A stretch of DNA of 64,000 nucleotides. Source: Sphingomonas donggukensis. Lineage in GTDB: Bacteria; Pseudomonadota; Alphaproteobacteria; Sphingomonadales; Sphingomonadaceae. Where the stretch lies: NCBI RefSeq assembly GCF_023674425.1, contig NZ_CP098401.1, positions 372,001 through 436,000 of the forward strand, given 5' to 3'. The translations under genes were made by a program, and so were the position numbers. The first letter of the stretch is position 1. Each line of letters begins with the position of its first letter. Shown here one piece after another: positions 57,147-64,000 of this stretch. Below the pieces are notes generated by a model. The model saw nothing but the letters and a program-made list of their open reading frames with translations, made no database searches and was not told the DNA's origin.

Positions 57147-57159
57147 GTGATATTGTAAC
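57147..57159. promoter_or_regulatory. Zur-box-like palindrome upstream of merC-zur
   Basis: The site GTGATATTGTAAC (reverse complement GTTACAATATCAC) matches 11 of 13 positions of the Zur-box core GTTATAATATAAC as I recall it. It lies 32 bases before the MerC-domain gene that precedes zur and is AT-rich compared with its surroundings. It would allow zinc-dependent autoregulation. Confidence 0.6.
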
Positions 57160-57190
57160 GTCGCGTGCTTTGGCCTATCTGGGGCGGACG

Positions 57191-57565
57191 ATGGACACCA
57201 CGACTCGCCTCGGCTGGATTTCCGGCCTCGATCGCCTTGCGATCGGGATGTCGGGGCTATGCATGGTCCATTGCCTGGCGACCGCGGTGCTGGTCGCGCT
57301 GGCGGCATCGGCGGGGGGCTTGCTGCTCGACCCGCATATTCATGAGATCGGGCTGGCGATCGCGATCCCGCTTGGCGCGCTGGCGCTGGGGCGGGGCATC
57401 TGGACGCACGGCTATATGATGCCCTCTGCGATCGGCGGGCTCGGCCTCGGCGTCATGGCCGGCGCGCTGACGCTGCCGCACAGCGAGGTCGAGGTGCTGT
57501 ACACGCTGATCGGTGTCGGCACGCTCGCGCTCGGCCACGAACTGAACCGCCGCGCGACCTACTGA
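57191..57565 (+). CDS. MerC-domain membrane protein
   Basis: A 124-residue protein with four hydrophobic segments. The MerC-type motif with paired cysteine and histidine is at the first helix: GMSGLCMVHCLATAVLV. A HIHEIG segment follows the second. MerC proteins carry metals across the inner membrane; next to zur, a zinc role is likely. The ATG at 57191 has GGGGCGG upstream. The stop is 44 bases before the zur start. Confidence 0.85.
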   Translation: MDTTTRLGWISGLDRLAIGMSGLCMVHCLATAVLVALAASAGGLLLDPHIHEIGLAIAIPLGALALGRGIWTHGYMMPSAIGGLGLGVMAGALTLPHSEVEVLYTLIGVGTLALGHELNRRATY

Positions 57566-57609
57566 CGGCTCGCTTGCCGGGCACCGCGCCCGCGCCTACA
57601 TTCGCCCGC

Positions 57610-58110
57610 ATGGCCGCCCATCACCACCATCACGAACATGCAGGCGCCGACCTGACGCGCGCCGCCGAAGCCACTCTGGTCAAGGCCGGCGAGCAGTGGA
57701 CGACGATGCGCGCGCAGGTGTTCGGCGCGCTGGCCGGGTTCGACAAGCCGGCCTCCGCTTATGACATCGCCGATGCGGTGTCGAAGACGGAGGGTCGCCG
57801 CGTCGCCGCGAACAGCGTGTACCGCATCCTCGACCTGTTCGTCGGCGCGAACCTCGCGCGGCGGGTGGAAAGCGCCAACGCCTATGTCGCCAACGCGCAT
57901 CCCGATTGCCTGCACGACTGCATCTTCCTCGTATGCGATCGCTGCGGTCAGACAACGCACATCGACGACGATAGTATCACCGGCACGGTGCGCAACGCCG
58001 CAAAGGGCGCGGGGTTCGTGCCGGTGCGCCCGGTGATCGAGGTGCGCGGCGTGTGCGCGGAATGCGATCAGGGTTCGGCACAGCCAGCCGCCGGACCTGG
58101 CGCCAGCTGA
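57610..58110 (+). CDS. zur: Zinc uptake regulator Zur (Fur family)
   Basis: A 166-residue Fur-family repressor. The N-terminus is His-rich (MAAHHHHHEH), as in several Zur proteins. The winged-helix part holds RAQVFGALAGFDKPASAYDIADAV and VAANSVYRILDLF. The structural zinc CxxC pairs are C109/C112 (CDRC) and C149/C152 (CAEC), with an HDC segment at 102-104. It should repress zinc uptake genes when zinc is plentiful, and probably its own unit through the palindrome at 57147. An upstream TTG at 57574 is an unlikely start. Confidence 0.9.
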   Translation: MAAHHHHHEHAGADLTRAAEATLVKAGEQWTTMRAQVFGALAGFDKPASAYDIADAVSKTEGRRVAANSVYRILDLFVGANLARRVESANAYVANAHPDCLHDCIFLVCDRCGQTTHIDDDSITGTVRNAAKGAGFVPVRPVIEVRGVCAECDQGSAQPAAGPGAS

Positions 58111-58123
58111 TCCCATCCCCACC

Positions 58124-58294
58124 CGTTCGTTTCGAGCGCAGTCGAGAAACGCGATCCCACTCATACCGTTCGCACTAAGCCTGTCGAAGTGCGTGCCACG
58201 GACGATTCGCGCGGGGCACGTGCTTCGACAGGCTCAGCGCGAACGGCATCGTCGGTGGCGAAACCTGTTTCTCGACTGCGCTCGAAACGAACGG
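58124..58294. repeat. Double nested inverted repeat (family A)
   Basis: Outer arms 58124-58150 and 58267-58293 are a perfect 27-base inverted repeat starting CGTTCGTTTCGAGCGCAGTC. Inside it, arms beginning at 58166 (CCGTTCGC...GCCTGTCGAAG) and ending at 58246 form a second palindrome with the same core. It fills the 191-base gap after zur. Confidence 0.92.
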
Positions 58295-58301
58295 CTGGAG
58301 G

Positions 58302-58445
58302 CTAGCCCTTCTTCGCCTTCGCCCCGGCCTTGCCCAATTCCGCCTGCGCGGCACTCGACTTGCGCGGGTTCTTCTCGCCTTCCTTCGCGGCGATCGCGTT
58401 GGCGCGCTGGGCAACCGCGCTACCCTTGCCCTTTTTCTCCGTCAT
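58302..58445 (-). CDS. Small basic protein (47 residues) overlapping the gpmA end
   Basis: The ATG at 58445 has GAGAGGAG eight bases upstream. The frame encodes [19 protein letters not shown], then a stretch rich in Lys, Ala and Glu ([19 protein letters not shown]) and the tail AGAKAKKG. It overlaps the last 26 bases of gpmA in another frame. No domain is recognised; a basic, low-complexity protein of this kind could bind nucleic acid or act in stress. The strong ribosome site and the codon pattern support a real gene. Confidence 0.6.
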   Translation of the reverse strand: MTEKKGKGSAVAQRANAIAAKEGEKNPRKSSAAQAELGKAGAKAKKG

Positions 58446-59139
58446 GCACCGCACTCCTCTCGGAGAGGTAATAGCGGTCGACGGGTTTGAGTTCCGCGTC
58501 GAGCTCGTACACGATCGGCTGTCCGGTCGGGATTTCGAGGCCGGTGATGTCGGCGTCCGAAATCCCCGACAGATGCTTCTCCAGCGCGCGCAGCGAATTG
58601 CCGTGGGCGGCGATCAGGACGCGCTTGCCGGCCTTCAGTTCGGGCGCGATCCGGCTTTCCCAGTATGGCAACACGCGCGCGATCGTATCCTTCAGGCTTT
58701 CGGTCTGGGGGATCGGGATCCCCTTATACCGCGCGTCCTTCGACAGGTCGTAGGCGCTTCCTTCGGCGGGCAGGGGCGGGGGGATGTCGAAGCTGCGGCG
58801 CCAGATCTTGACCTGATCGTCGCCGTGCAGCGCCGCGGTCTCGGCCTTGTCGAGGCCGGTCAGCCCGCCGTAATGCCGCTCGTTCAGCCGCCAGTCCTTT
58901 TCGGTCGGCAGCCACAACCGCCCCATCGCCTCCAGCGCCAAGTTCAGCGTCTTGATCGCGCGGCTCTGGAAGCTGGTGAAGGTGAGATCGAAGTCGAGCC
59001 CCGCCGCGCGCATCGCCTCGCCCGCCGCCCACGCCTCCTGCCGGCCCTGTTCGGTCAGGTCGACGTCCCACCAGCCGGTGAAGCGGTTTTCCAGATTCCA
59101 GGCCGACTGGCCGTGGCGGATCAGGACGAGGGTGGGCAT
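58420..59139 (-). CDS. gpmA: 2,3-bisphosphoglycerate-dependent phosphoglycerate mutase
   Basis: Interconverts 3- and 2-phosphoglycerate. The 239-residue protein has the RHG motif ([18 protein letters not shown], phospho-acceptor His9), [13 protein letters not shown] and the second histidine in [14 protein letters not shown]. The ATG at 59139, with GGAG six bases upstream, is preferred over the TTG at 59143-59145. All features are of the dPGM family. Confidence 0.95.
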   Translation of the reverse strand: MPTLVLIRHGQSAWNLENRFTGWWDVDLTEQGRQEAWAAGEAMRAAGLDFDLTFTSFQSRAIKTLNLALEAMGRLWLPTEKDWRLNERHYGGLTGLDKAETAALHGDDQVKIWRRSFDIPPPLPAEGSAYDLSKDARYKGIPIPQTESLKDTIARVLPYWESRIAPELKAGKRVLIAAHGNSLRALEKHLSGISDADITGLEIPTGQPIVYELDAELKPVDRYYLSERSAVHDGEKGQG

Positions 59140-59182
59140 CGGCAACTCCGGTATTCTGGATGGGGGATGGGAAAGCCGGGCG

Positions 59183-60304
59183 TCAAATCTCGTCGATCAT
59201 GCCCGCCAGCGTCTTCAGGCAGGCGTGCGCCAGCGCCTTCGAGCGCGGGCCGTCCCAGCCGTGCGTGGCATCGGGGTTGGGATCGTGATCCTTGAACGGC
59301 ATTTCCAGCGTCATCGCGACCGCGCCGAAGCGTTCGGCGAGCTGGTTGGTCGACATCGACAGATTGGCTTGGCCGGGTGCGGCCTTGTCATAGCCCTTCT
59401 CGGTCTGGAAATCGGGCGTCGCCTGCGCCAGCCGGCGCCCGAACTCGTAGAATTTCGCGCCGAGCGCGTCGGTCCACGACGGAATGCCTTCGAACCCGGC
59501 CAGGAAATTCGCCGGAATCGCCTCGTCGCCGTGCACGTCCATCGCGAAATCGACGCCGCTTTCGTCCATCGCACTCCGGACGCACAGCACTTCCGGGCTC
59601 TTCTCGGCGCTTGGGCTGTCCCATTCGCGGTTCAGGTTCATGCCCGCGGCGTTGGTGCGCAGATGGCCGCGGTACGATCCGTCGGGGTTCATGTTCGGGA
59701 CGAGGTGGATCGTCGCCTTTTCGCGCAGCGTCGCCGCGGTCGCGTCGGTGGCGTCGGTCAGCAGCTCGATCGCGCCTTCCATCCACCATTCCGCCATCGG
59801 CTCACCCGGATGCTGGCGGGCGTAGAGCCAAACCTGCTTGGCGCCGGTACCGACCGACAGGCAGTCGATCGCCCGCCCGTCGAGGCTCTGGCTGATCTCG
59901 CGGTGGGTGACGCCCTCGGCCAGCGCGGCCTTCGCCACCAGCGCGTCGTGGCGCTCCATCGTATAGGGCTGGAAATAGGCGAACCAGGCAAGCTCGGTGT
60001 CGAACCGGTGCGTCCACGTCAGCACGCCGTCGTCGTATCGCGTGTCGGGCGCCATCGCCCACGTCTCGCGATCGGTCGATACGCGCGTCCGGTATCCCGG
60101 CCATCCGAACGGATAGGCCGACCCTGCGCAATTTGTGATCCGGAAGGTCAGCGTCCGCCCCCGCGCCCCGGCGACGCGGAAGTGGAACCACTGATAGAAG
60201 TCGGACAAGTGATCGGTGACGATTTCCAGTGACACGACGTCACCGTCGATGCCGGTGACGCGAATGTTGCCGCTATCGAACGCGGCCGAAACGATGATGG
60301 TCAT
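59183..60304 (-). CDS. M14 carboxypeptidase of the cytosolic carboxypeptidase type
   Basis: A 373-residue zinc peptidase. The N-terminal about 120 residues form a beta-rich domain ([21 protein letters not shown]) typical of AGBL/cytosolic carboxypeptidases, which in eukaryotes trim glutamates from tubulin. The zinc ligands are H165 and E168 ([15 protein letters not shown]) and H258 (MDVHGDEA); the substrate arginine is in MNLNREW and the catalytic glutamate in TLEMPFKD. There is no signal peptide. The ATG overlaps the stop of the preceding lipoprotein gene. The bacterial target is unknown. Confidence 0.88.
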   Translation of the reverse strand: MTIIVSAAFDSGNIRVTGIDGDVVSLEIVTDHLSDFYQWFHFRVAGARGRTLTFRITNCAGSAYPFGWPGYRTRVSTDRETWAMAPDTRYDDGVLTWTHRFDTELAWFAYFQPYTMERHDALVAKAALAEGVTHREISQSLDGRAIDCLSVGTGAKQVWLYARQHPGEPMAEWWMEGAIELLTDATDATAATLREKATIHLVPNMNPDGSYRGHLRTNAAGMNLNREWDSPSAEKSPEVLCVRSAMDESGVDFAMDVHGDEAIPANFLAGFEGIPSWTDALGAKFYEFGRRLAQATPDFQTEKGYDKAAPGQANLSMSTNQLAERFGAVAMTLEMPFKDHDPNPDATHGWDGPRSKALAHACLKTLAGMIDEI

Positions 60305-60918
60305 TTCACGCTGATAGTGATTCCCGATTCCCCGGGGAACCCCTTGAACAGTGCATTTGCGAGGCGACCCGCCGTATCGACGGGCTGGCTGCCGCGGTCG
60401 CCCGACAGGAACTGTCGTTGCGCGCGGCCTTCCCAGACGACGGTGCCGTCGCTGCGACGGCGCAGCTGCACGGCGAGCTCGCTGACCAGGATGTCCTTGG
60501 TCTTGCTGCCGAACCCTGTGCTGAGGCCGCCGCCAAGGCCGACCCCGCCGCCGCCGCGCCCGCCGCTGAAGCCGCCGCCGCCGATGCCGATCGAGAATTT
60601 GGGCGGGGTGCGAACGGTGCCGCGCGACGTGCGCTGGAACGACACGGCGGCGATATATTGCGACGTCCCGGTCCCGGTGGGCGCGAAGCCCATCCGCCCC
60701 AGCTCCGCGGCGACGGCATCGGCGTAGAGCCGATATTCGGGGCTGGTGACCGCGCCCGACATTGCCATCGGTTCGGTCGCGACGCTGCCCGCCGGGATCG
60801 GCGCGCCGAGGTGATAGCGGGTGACATCGGTGCCCGCGCGATCGACGCCGCCGGTGGTGGCGCAACCCGCGGCGGCGCAGCCGAGGGCAAGGGCGGTGAT
60901 CGCGGTACGCATCGTCAT
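60301..60918 (-). CDS. DUF4136-type lipoprotein
   Basis: The ATG at 60918 with CAGGAG upstream gives 205 residues, opening with a lipoprotein signal (MTMRTAITALALGCAAAGC, Cys19). The domain has the DUF4136 pattern of a YADAVAAELGRMGF helix and a C-terminal part DGTVVWEGRAQRQF. A Gly-rich stretch (GGGFSGGRGGGGVGLGGG) splits the two halves. It overlaps the M14 peptidase start by four bases (ATGA). Its function is unknown; outer-membrane location is likely. Confidence 0.8.
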   Translation of the reverse strand: MTMRTAITALALGCAAAGCATTGGVDRAGTDVTRYHLGAPIPAGSVATEPMAMSGAVTSPEYRLYADAVAAELGRMGFAPTGTGTSQYIAAVSFQRTSRGTVRTPPKFSIGIGGGGFSGGRGGGGVGLGGGLSTGFGSKTKDILVSELAVQLRRRSDGTVVWEGRAQRQFLSGDRGSQPVDTAGRLANALFKGFPGESGITISVK

Positions 60919-61074
60919 GACCAATTCTCCTGAGAGCGATGAAGCGTTCGTGGCGCACGCCGGTTCCAAGCGCAGGAGGGAGGGCGCGTTCGATCTTGAC
61001 TTGGGACAGGGCGGTGGATAGGCGGGCGCCTCGAAATTTCCGACAACCAATAGTTCGAGAATCGGCCCACGCCC

Positions 61075-61200
61075 ATGAAGATCGTCAACTCGCTCAAGTC
61101 CCTCAAGGACCGTCATCGCGACAACCGCGTGATCCGTCGTCGCGGCCGCATCTACGTCATCAACAAGACGAACCGTCGCTTCAAGGCGCGCCAGGGCTGA
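61075..61200 (+). CDS. rpmJ: 50S ribosomal protein L36
   Basis: A 41-residue L36: [19 protein letters not shown] then [20 protein letters not shown]. It has no cysteine, so it is the zinc-free form of this protein. In organisms with both forms, this one is made when zinc is scarce, but whether a zinc-binding copy exists here cannot be seen. It lies some 155 bases after the divergent lipoprotein start. Confidence 0.95.
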   Translation: MKIVNSLKSLKDRHRDNRVIRRRGRIYVINKTNRRFKARQG

Positions 61201-61211
61201 TTTCGCCCCCG

Positions 61212-61820
61212 GTGCCGACCGCCGTCATCTTCGACGTCGGTCGTGTCCTGTACGACTGGGATCCACGATTCCTTTACGAGCGCCTCATCCCCGACGATGA
61301 GGCGCTTTTCGCGTTCCTGCGCGACGTGGTGACCGTGGACTGGCATTTCCAGCACGATGCCGGGCGGCCCTTCGCCGAGACGTCGGAGGAATTGGTCGCG
61401 AAGTTTCCCCAGCATGCCGAGCTGATCGGCCACTGGGGGCCGCGCTTCAACGAAAGCATCGGGCCGGCGATTCCGGGCATGGCCGCGCTGGTCGCCGATC
61501 TCGACGATGCCGGCGTGCCGCTGTTCGCGATCACCAATTTCTCGCACGAATTCTGGCCGCCGTTCCGCGCGCAGGAAGCCGAGCTGTTCGACCGTTTCCG
61601 CGATATCGTCGTTTCGGGTGCGGAGAAGCTGGTGAAGCCCGATCCGGCTATCTACCGGCTGGCGCTGACGCGATTCGGCCTGGCGCCCGAACAGGCGGTG
61701 TTCGTCGACGACATGCCCGCCAATGTCGACGCCGCCGCGGCGATCGGCATCCATGCGATCCGCTTCACCGACGCGGCGGCGCTGCGCGACAACCTGAAGG
61801 CGCTCGGCCTGCCGGTCTGA
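61212..61820 (+). CDS. HAD-family hydrolase
   Basis: A 202-residue haloacid-dehalogenase-like phosphatase, subfamily IA: motif I FDVGRVLYDWD has Gly where the second Asp is common, and motif II ITNFS, motif III KPDPAIYRLAL and motif IV VFVDDMPANVDAA are present. The GTG at 61212 just after the L36 stop is the likely start. The first aspartate (FDV) is the nucleophile. It is probably a sugar-phosphate or YihX-like phosphatase. Confidence 0.85.
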   Translation: MPTAVIFDVGRVLYDWDPRFLYERLIPDDEALFAFLRDVVTVDWHFQHDAGRPFAETSEELVAKFPQHAELIGHWGPRFNESIGPAIPGMAALVADLDDAGVPLFAITNFSHEFWPPFRAQEAELFDRFRDIVVSGAEKLVKPDPAIYRLALTRFGLAPEQAVFVDDMPANVDAAAAIGIHAIRFTDAAALRDNLKALGLPV

Positions 61821-61919
61821 CCGGCGCCGCGCCACCCCGGAGTTCTCGCGTTCGGTCGGGATGCGACGCGCGCAGAAAATCCTGTTCGGAACGGCGCGAT
61901 CTGGTGCAGCCTGCCCGGC

Positions 61920-63701
61920 ATGACGATTCGATCCTCGCGCCGCTCCTTTCGCGCTTTCCGCACCCTTGCCGTCGCGGCGTGCGCGCTGCTCGCCACGCCG
62001 TCCCTCGCCGCGCCTGCCGATGATTTGAGAGCCCTGCTCGCCGAGCATTGGGCGTGGACGCTGCGGGAGAGTCCGCAATTTGCGTCCTCGGTCGGGGTGC
62101 ATGATTACGACACCGACCTCGGCGACCCGTCGCTTGCCGCGGAGGACCGCCGCGCCGCGCAGGCCGCTGCCTATCTGAAGCGCCTCGACGCCATCCCCGA
62201 CGTCGGCCTGTCGGAGGTTGAACGCGCCAATAAGGCGGTGCTGCGCCGGCTGCTGTCGGAGGACGTCGAGGCCAATCGATTCGGCCAACGGATGATCGTC
62301 TTCACCAGCTATTCCTCGCCGTGGCAGGGCATGGCCGGGATGGGTGAGCGCCTGGCGTTTCGCGGCAAGCAGGATTTCGCCAACTATCTGACCCGATCGG
62401 AGAAATGGCCTGCGGTTAACGACGCATTGCTGGCGATCACGGCACAGGCGGTGCAGGGCGGGTATGTCCAGCCGTGCGTGTCGCTGGTCGGGTTCGAAGG
62501 GACGATCCGGGGTGTCGTCACCGCCGATCCGGTGGCGTCGCGCTTCTACATTCCCTTCGCTGGGACGCGCCCGCGCGATGCGAGCGAGGCCGAATGGACG
62601 GCGCTTCAAAAGCGTGCCCAGACAGTCATCATGGCGCGGCTGAACCCGGCCTACACGAAGGCGGCGGACTATTTCCGCGACCGCTACCTGCCCAAATGCG
62701 CGAAGACGGCAGGGGTGTCGGCGCAGCCGGGCGGGGCGGCCTATTACGCTTTCCGCGCGCGCCAGCTGACCACGACCGACCTGACGCCCGACCAGATTCA
62801 TCAGATCGGCCTGGGCGAAGTCGCGCGCATCCGCGCCGAGATGACCCGGGTGGCGACGTCGGCGGGCTTTGACACGCGCGAGGCATTCATCGCCGAGCTG
62901 CGCACCAACCCGAAATATTACGCGAAAACGCCCGACGAATTGCTCGCCGCCGCGTCGCGGGTCGCCAAGACGATCGACGGCAGGATGCCCGGCCTGTTCC
63001 ACCGCCTGCCGCGGCTGCCGTACGGTGTGAAGCCGATCCCGGCGGAGACGGCGGAGGGGACGACGACCGCCTATTACGGATCGGGCAGTCCGCAGAACGG
63101 GTTGTCCGGCACCTATTTCGTCAACACCTCGAAACTCGACCAGCGACCCTTGTGGGAATTGCCGTCGCTGACCGCGCATGAGGCGGTGCCGGGGCATCAC
63201 AACCAGATCGCGCTGCAACAGGAACTCGACCTGCCGCCGCTGCGTACCCGCCTCGCCAGCTTCACCGCCTTTACCGAGGGGTGGGGGCTCTATGCCGAGA
63301 CGCTGGGGAACGACATCGGCCTGTACGACACGCCCGAGAAGCAGATGGGGCGGCTGAGCTACGACATGTGGCGCGCGTGCCGGCTGGTGGTCGATACCGG
63401 CATCCATTCGAAGGGCTGGACGAAGGAGCGGGCGGTTGCGTTCATGCTCGACAACACCGCGCTGTCGCCGGCCAATATCGATGCCGAGGTCAATCGCTAC
63501 ATCAGCTGGCCGGCGCAAGCGCTCGGATACAAGCTCGGCGAATTGAAGATCCTCGATCTGCGGCGTCGTGCGGAGGCGGCGCTGGGCGCGAAGTTCGATC
63601 TCGCCGCGTTCAACGACGCGGTGCTGGAGCAGGGATCGGTGCCGCTCGACGTGCTGGAGGGGCATGTATCGAAATGGATAGCGTCGCAGGCGAAAAGCTG
63701 A
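61920..63701 (+). CDS. Exported DUF885 family protein, probable zinc peptidase (second copy)
   Basis: A 593-residue protein with a signal peptide (about 1-30, ALLATPSLAAP). The motif HEAVPGHH at about 420-427 and the later FTEGWGLYAETLG match the family. The extra N-terminal block with YDTDLGDPSLAAEDRR is like that of the copy at 25232, but the middle parts differ, so the two look like distant paralogues. The substrate is unknown. Confidence 0.87.
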   Translation: MTIRSSRRSFRAFRTLAVAACALLATPSLAAPADDLRALLAEHWAWTLRESPQFASSVGVHDYDTDLGDPSLAAEDRRAAQAAAYLKRLDAIPDVGLSEVERANKAVLRRLLSEDVEANRFGQRMIVFTSYSSPWQGMAGMGERLAFRGKQDFANYLTRSEKWPAVNDALLAITAQAVQGGYVQPCVSLVGFEGTIRGVVTADPVASRFYIPFAGTRPRDASEAEWTALQKRAQTVIMARLNPAYTKAADYFRDRYLPKCAKTAGVSAQPGGAAYYAFRARQLTTTDLTPDQIHQIGLGEVARIRAEMTRVATSAGFDTREAFIAELRTNPKYYAKTPDELLAAASRVAKTIDGRMPGLFHRLPRLPYGVKPIPAETAEGTTTAYYGSGSPQNGLSGTYFVNTSKLDQRPLWELPSLTAHEAVPGHHNQIALQQELDLPPLRTRLASFTAFTEGWGLYAETLGNDIGLYDTPEKQMGRLSYDMWRACRLVVDTGIHSKGWTKERAVAFMLDNTALSPANIDAEVNRYISWPAQALGYKLGELKILDLRRRAEAALGAKFDLAAFNDAVLEQGSVPLDVLEGHVSKWIASQAKS

Positions 63702-63728
63702 ACATTTCTGCGCCGGCGCGACAAACCT

Positions 63729-63768
63729 GCGACACTTTTTCGGGTTCGGCGGCACGGCTTTGCGACAC
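63729..63768 (+). promoter_or_regulatory. Direct repeats before the last gene
   Basis: TGCGACAC occurs at 63729-63736 and 63761-63768, 32 bases (about three helical turns) apart, with a third GCGACA just upstream. This spacing on one face of the helix suggests a regulator or sigma-factor site for the secreted protein gene that follows; nothing more can be said from sequence. Confidence 0.35.
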
Positions 63769-63823
63769 GTGCGTTCCACATTGCGAGCATGCCCCGACGG
63801 GCAGGCAAAGAGGAGTGCGTACC

Positions 63824-64000
63824 ATGAAGAAATTCACGCTGATGATCGCCGGCCTCGGCATCGCCGCTGCCACCATCCCCTCGGTCGCGAGCGCGCAGAA
63901 CTACGGCAATTGGCAGCCGATCAACGCGCGCCAGGCGAACCTCGACCGCCGCATCGACGTCGGCATCCGCAACGGCTCGCTGAACCGCAACGAGGCGATG
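63824..64000 (+). CDS. Small secreted protein (C-terminus outside window)
   Basis: The first 59 residues are visible. MKKFTLMIAGLGIAAATIP with a predicted cleavage at VASA-QN is a signal peptide. The mature part starts NYGNWQPINARQANLDRRID and continues with Asn/Arg-rich repeats (VGIRNGSLNRNEAM). Such short repeats recur in small secreted sphingomonad proteins as far as I know. The ATG has AGAGGAG upstream. Function unknown. Confidence 0.8.
   Translation, partial: MKKFTLMIAGLGIAAATIPSVASAQNYGNWQPINARQANLDRRIDVGIRNGSLNRNEAM

Noticed and set aside
61152..63779. An 875-residue open frame on the minus strand
   Set aside because: It is antisense to the HAD and DUF885 genes, which have recognised motifs, and it has a shadow-frame composition (Arg/His/Gly-rich).

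Overview
The window is high-GC DNA that reads as a chromosomal segment of a sphingomonad (Alphaproteobacteria, Sphingomonas or a close relative). The evidence is a separate Fo operon with distinct b' and b subunits (atpI-B-E-F'-F), the alphaproteobacterial ispH-thrB-rnhA run, a cysteine-free 41-residue L36, a cpa/tad pilus cluster, and intergenic palindromes of a type I associate with sphingomonads. This assignment is inference from gene content. No tRNA, rRNA, CRISPR array, phage or insertion sequence was seen, and no gene-free stretch exceeds 300 bases.

Layout. 1-7663 (minus): Tad/Cpa pilus operon cpaA-cpaB-cpaC-cpaD-cpaE-tadB-tadC plus a coiled-coil membrane protein cut by the window edge; the ATPase gene cpaF is not in its usual place between cpaE and tadB. 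7714-17705: metabolic and envelope genes (hydrolase, FAD oxidoreductase, YegP, RNase HI, homoserine kinase, IspH, ABC exporter, intracellular PHA depolymerase, OsmC). 17727-22243: radC diverging from a ydbH-ynbE-ydbL operon, an AsmA-like system implicated in phospholipid transport between membranes. 22411-25018: ATP synthase Fo operon ending in a clear terminator. 25232-34986: a DUF885 peptidase-like protein, an exported methyltransferase-like protein, uvrC, a deacetylase/acyltransferase pair, recO, leuB and a GtrA-type glycosyltransferase. 34983-41819: a membrane mannosyltransferase, metZ, apaG, a LysR regulator, an acetyltransferase, and a divergent pair of a class A beta-lactamase-like protein and an AIM24 protein. 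41840-48652: parE and an unknown secreted protein, an outer-membrane barrel, an AlkA-type glycosylase, ferredoxin and UxaA. 48798-53150: guanine deaminase and an exported DUF1501/DUF1800 pair. 53274-57081: a guanidinium exporter gene with a riboswitch-like leader, rplM-rpsI and a ctaA-cutA operon. 57191-64000: MerC-Zur behind a Zur-box-like palindrome, a 47-residue basic protein, gpmA, a cytosolic-carboxypeptidase-like M14 enzyme, a DUF4136 lipoprotein, rpmJ, a HAD phosphatase, a second DUF885 protein and the start of a small secreted protein.

How it fits together. Most genes sit in short operons with 1-4 base stop/start overlaps (ATGA, GTGA or TGATG), and several use GTG or TTG starts. Operon ends are often marked by hairpins or by long nested inverted repeats. 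Three intergenic repeats (13102-13221, 37907-37975, 58124-58294) share one core. The best leads are the cpaF-less Tad operon, the ACGG-loop hairpin before the guanidinium exporter, the Zur-box/MerC/Zur unit, the repeat family, and the secreted proteins of unknown function (DUF885 pair, DUF1501/DUF1800, exported methyltransferase-like protein).
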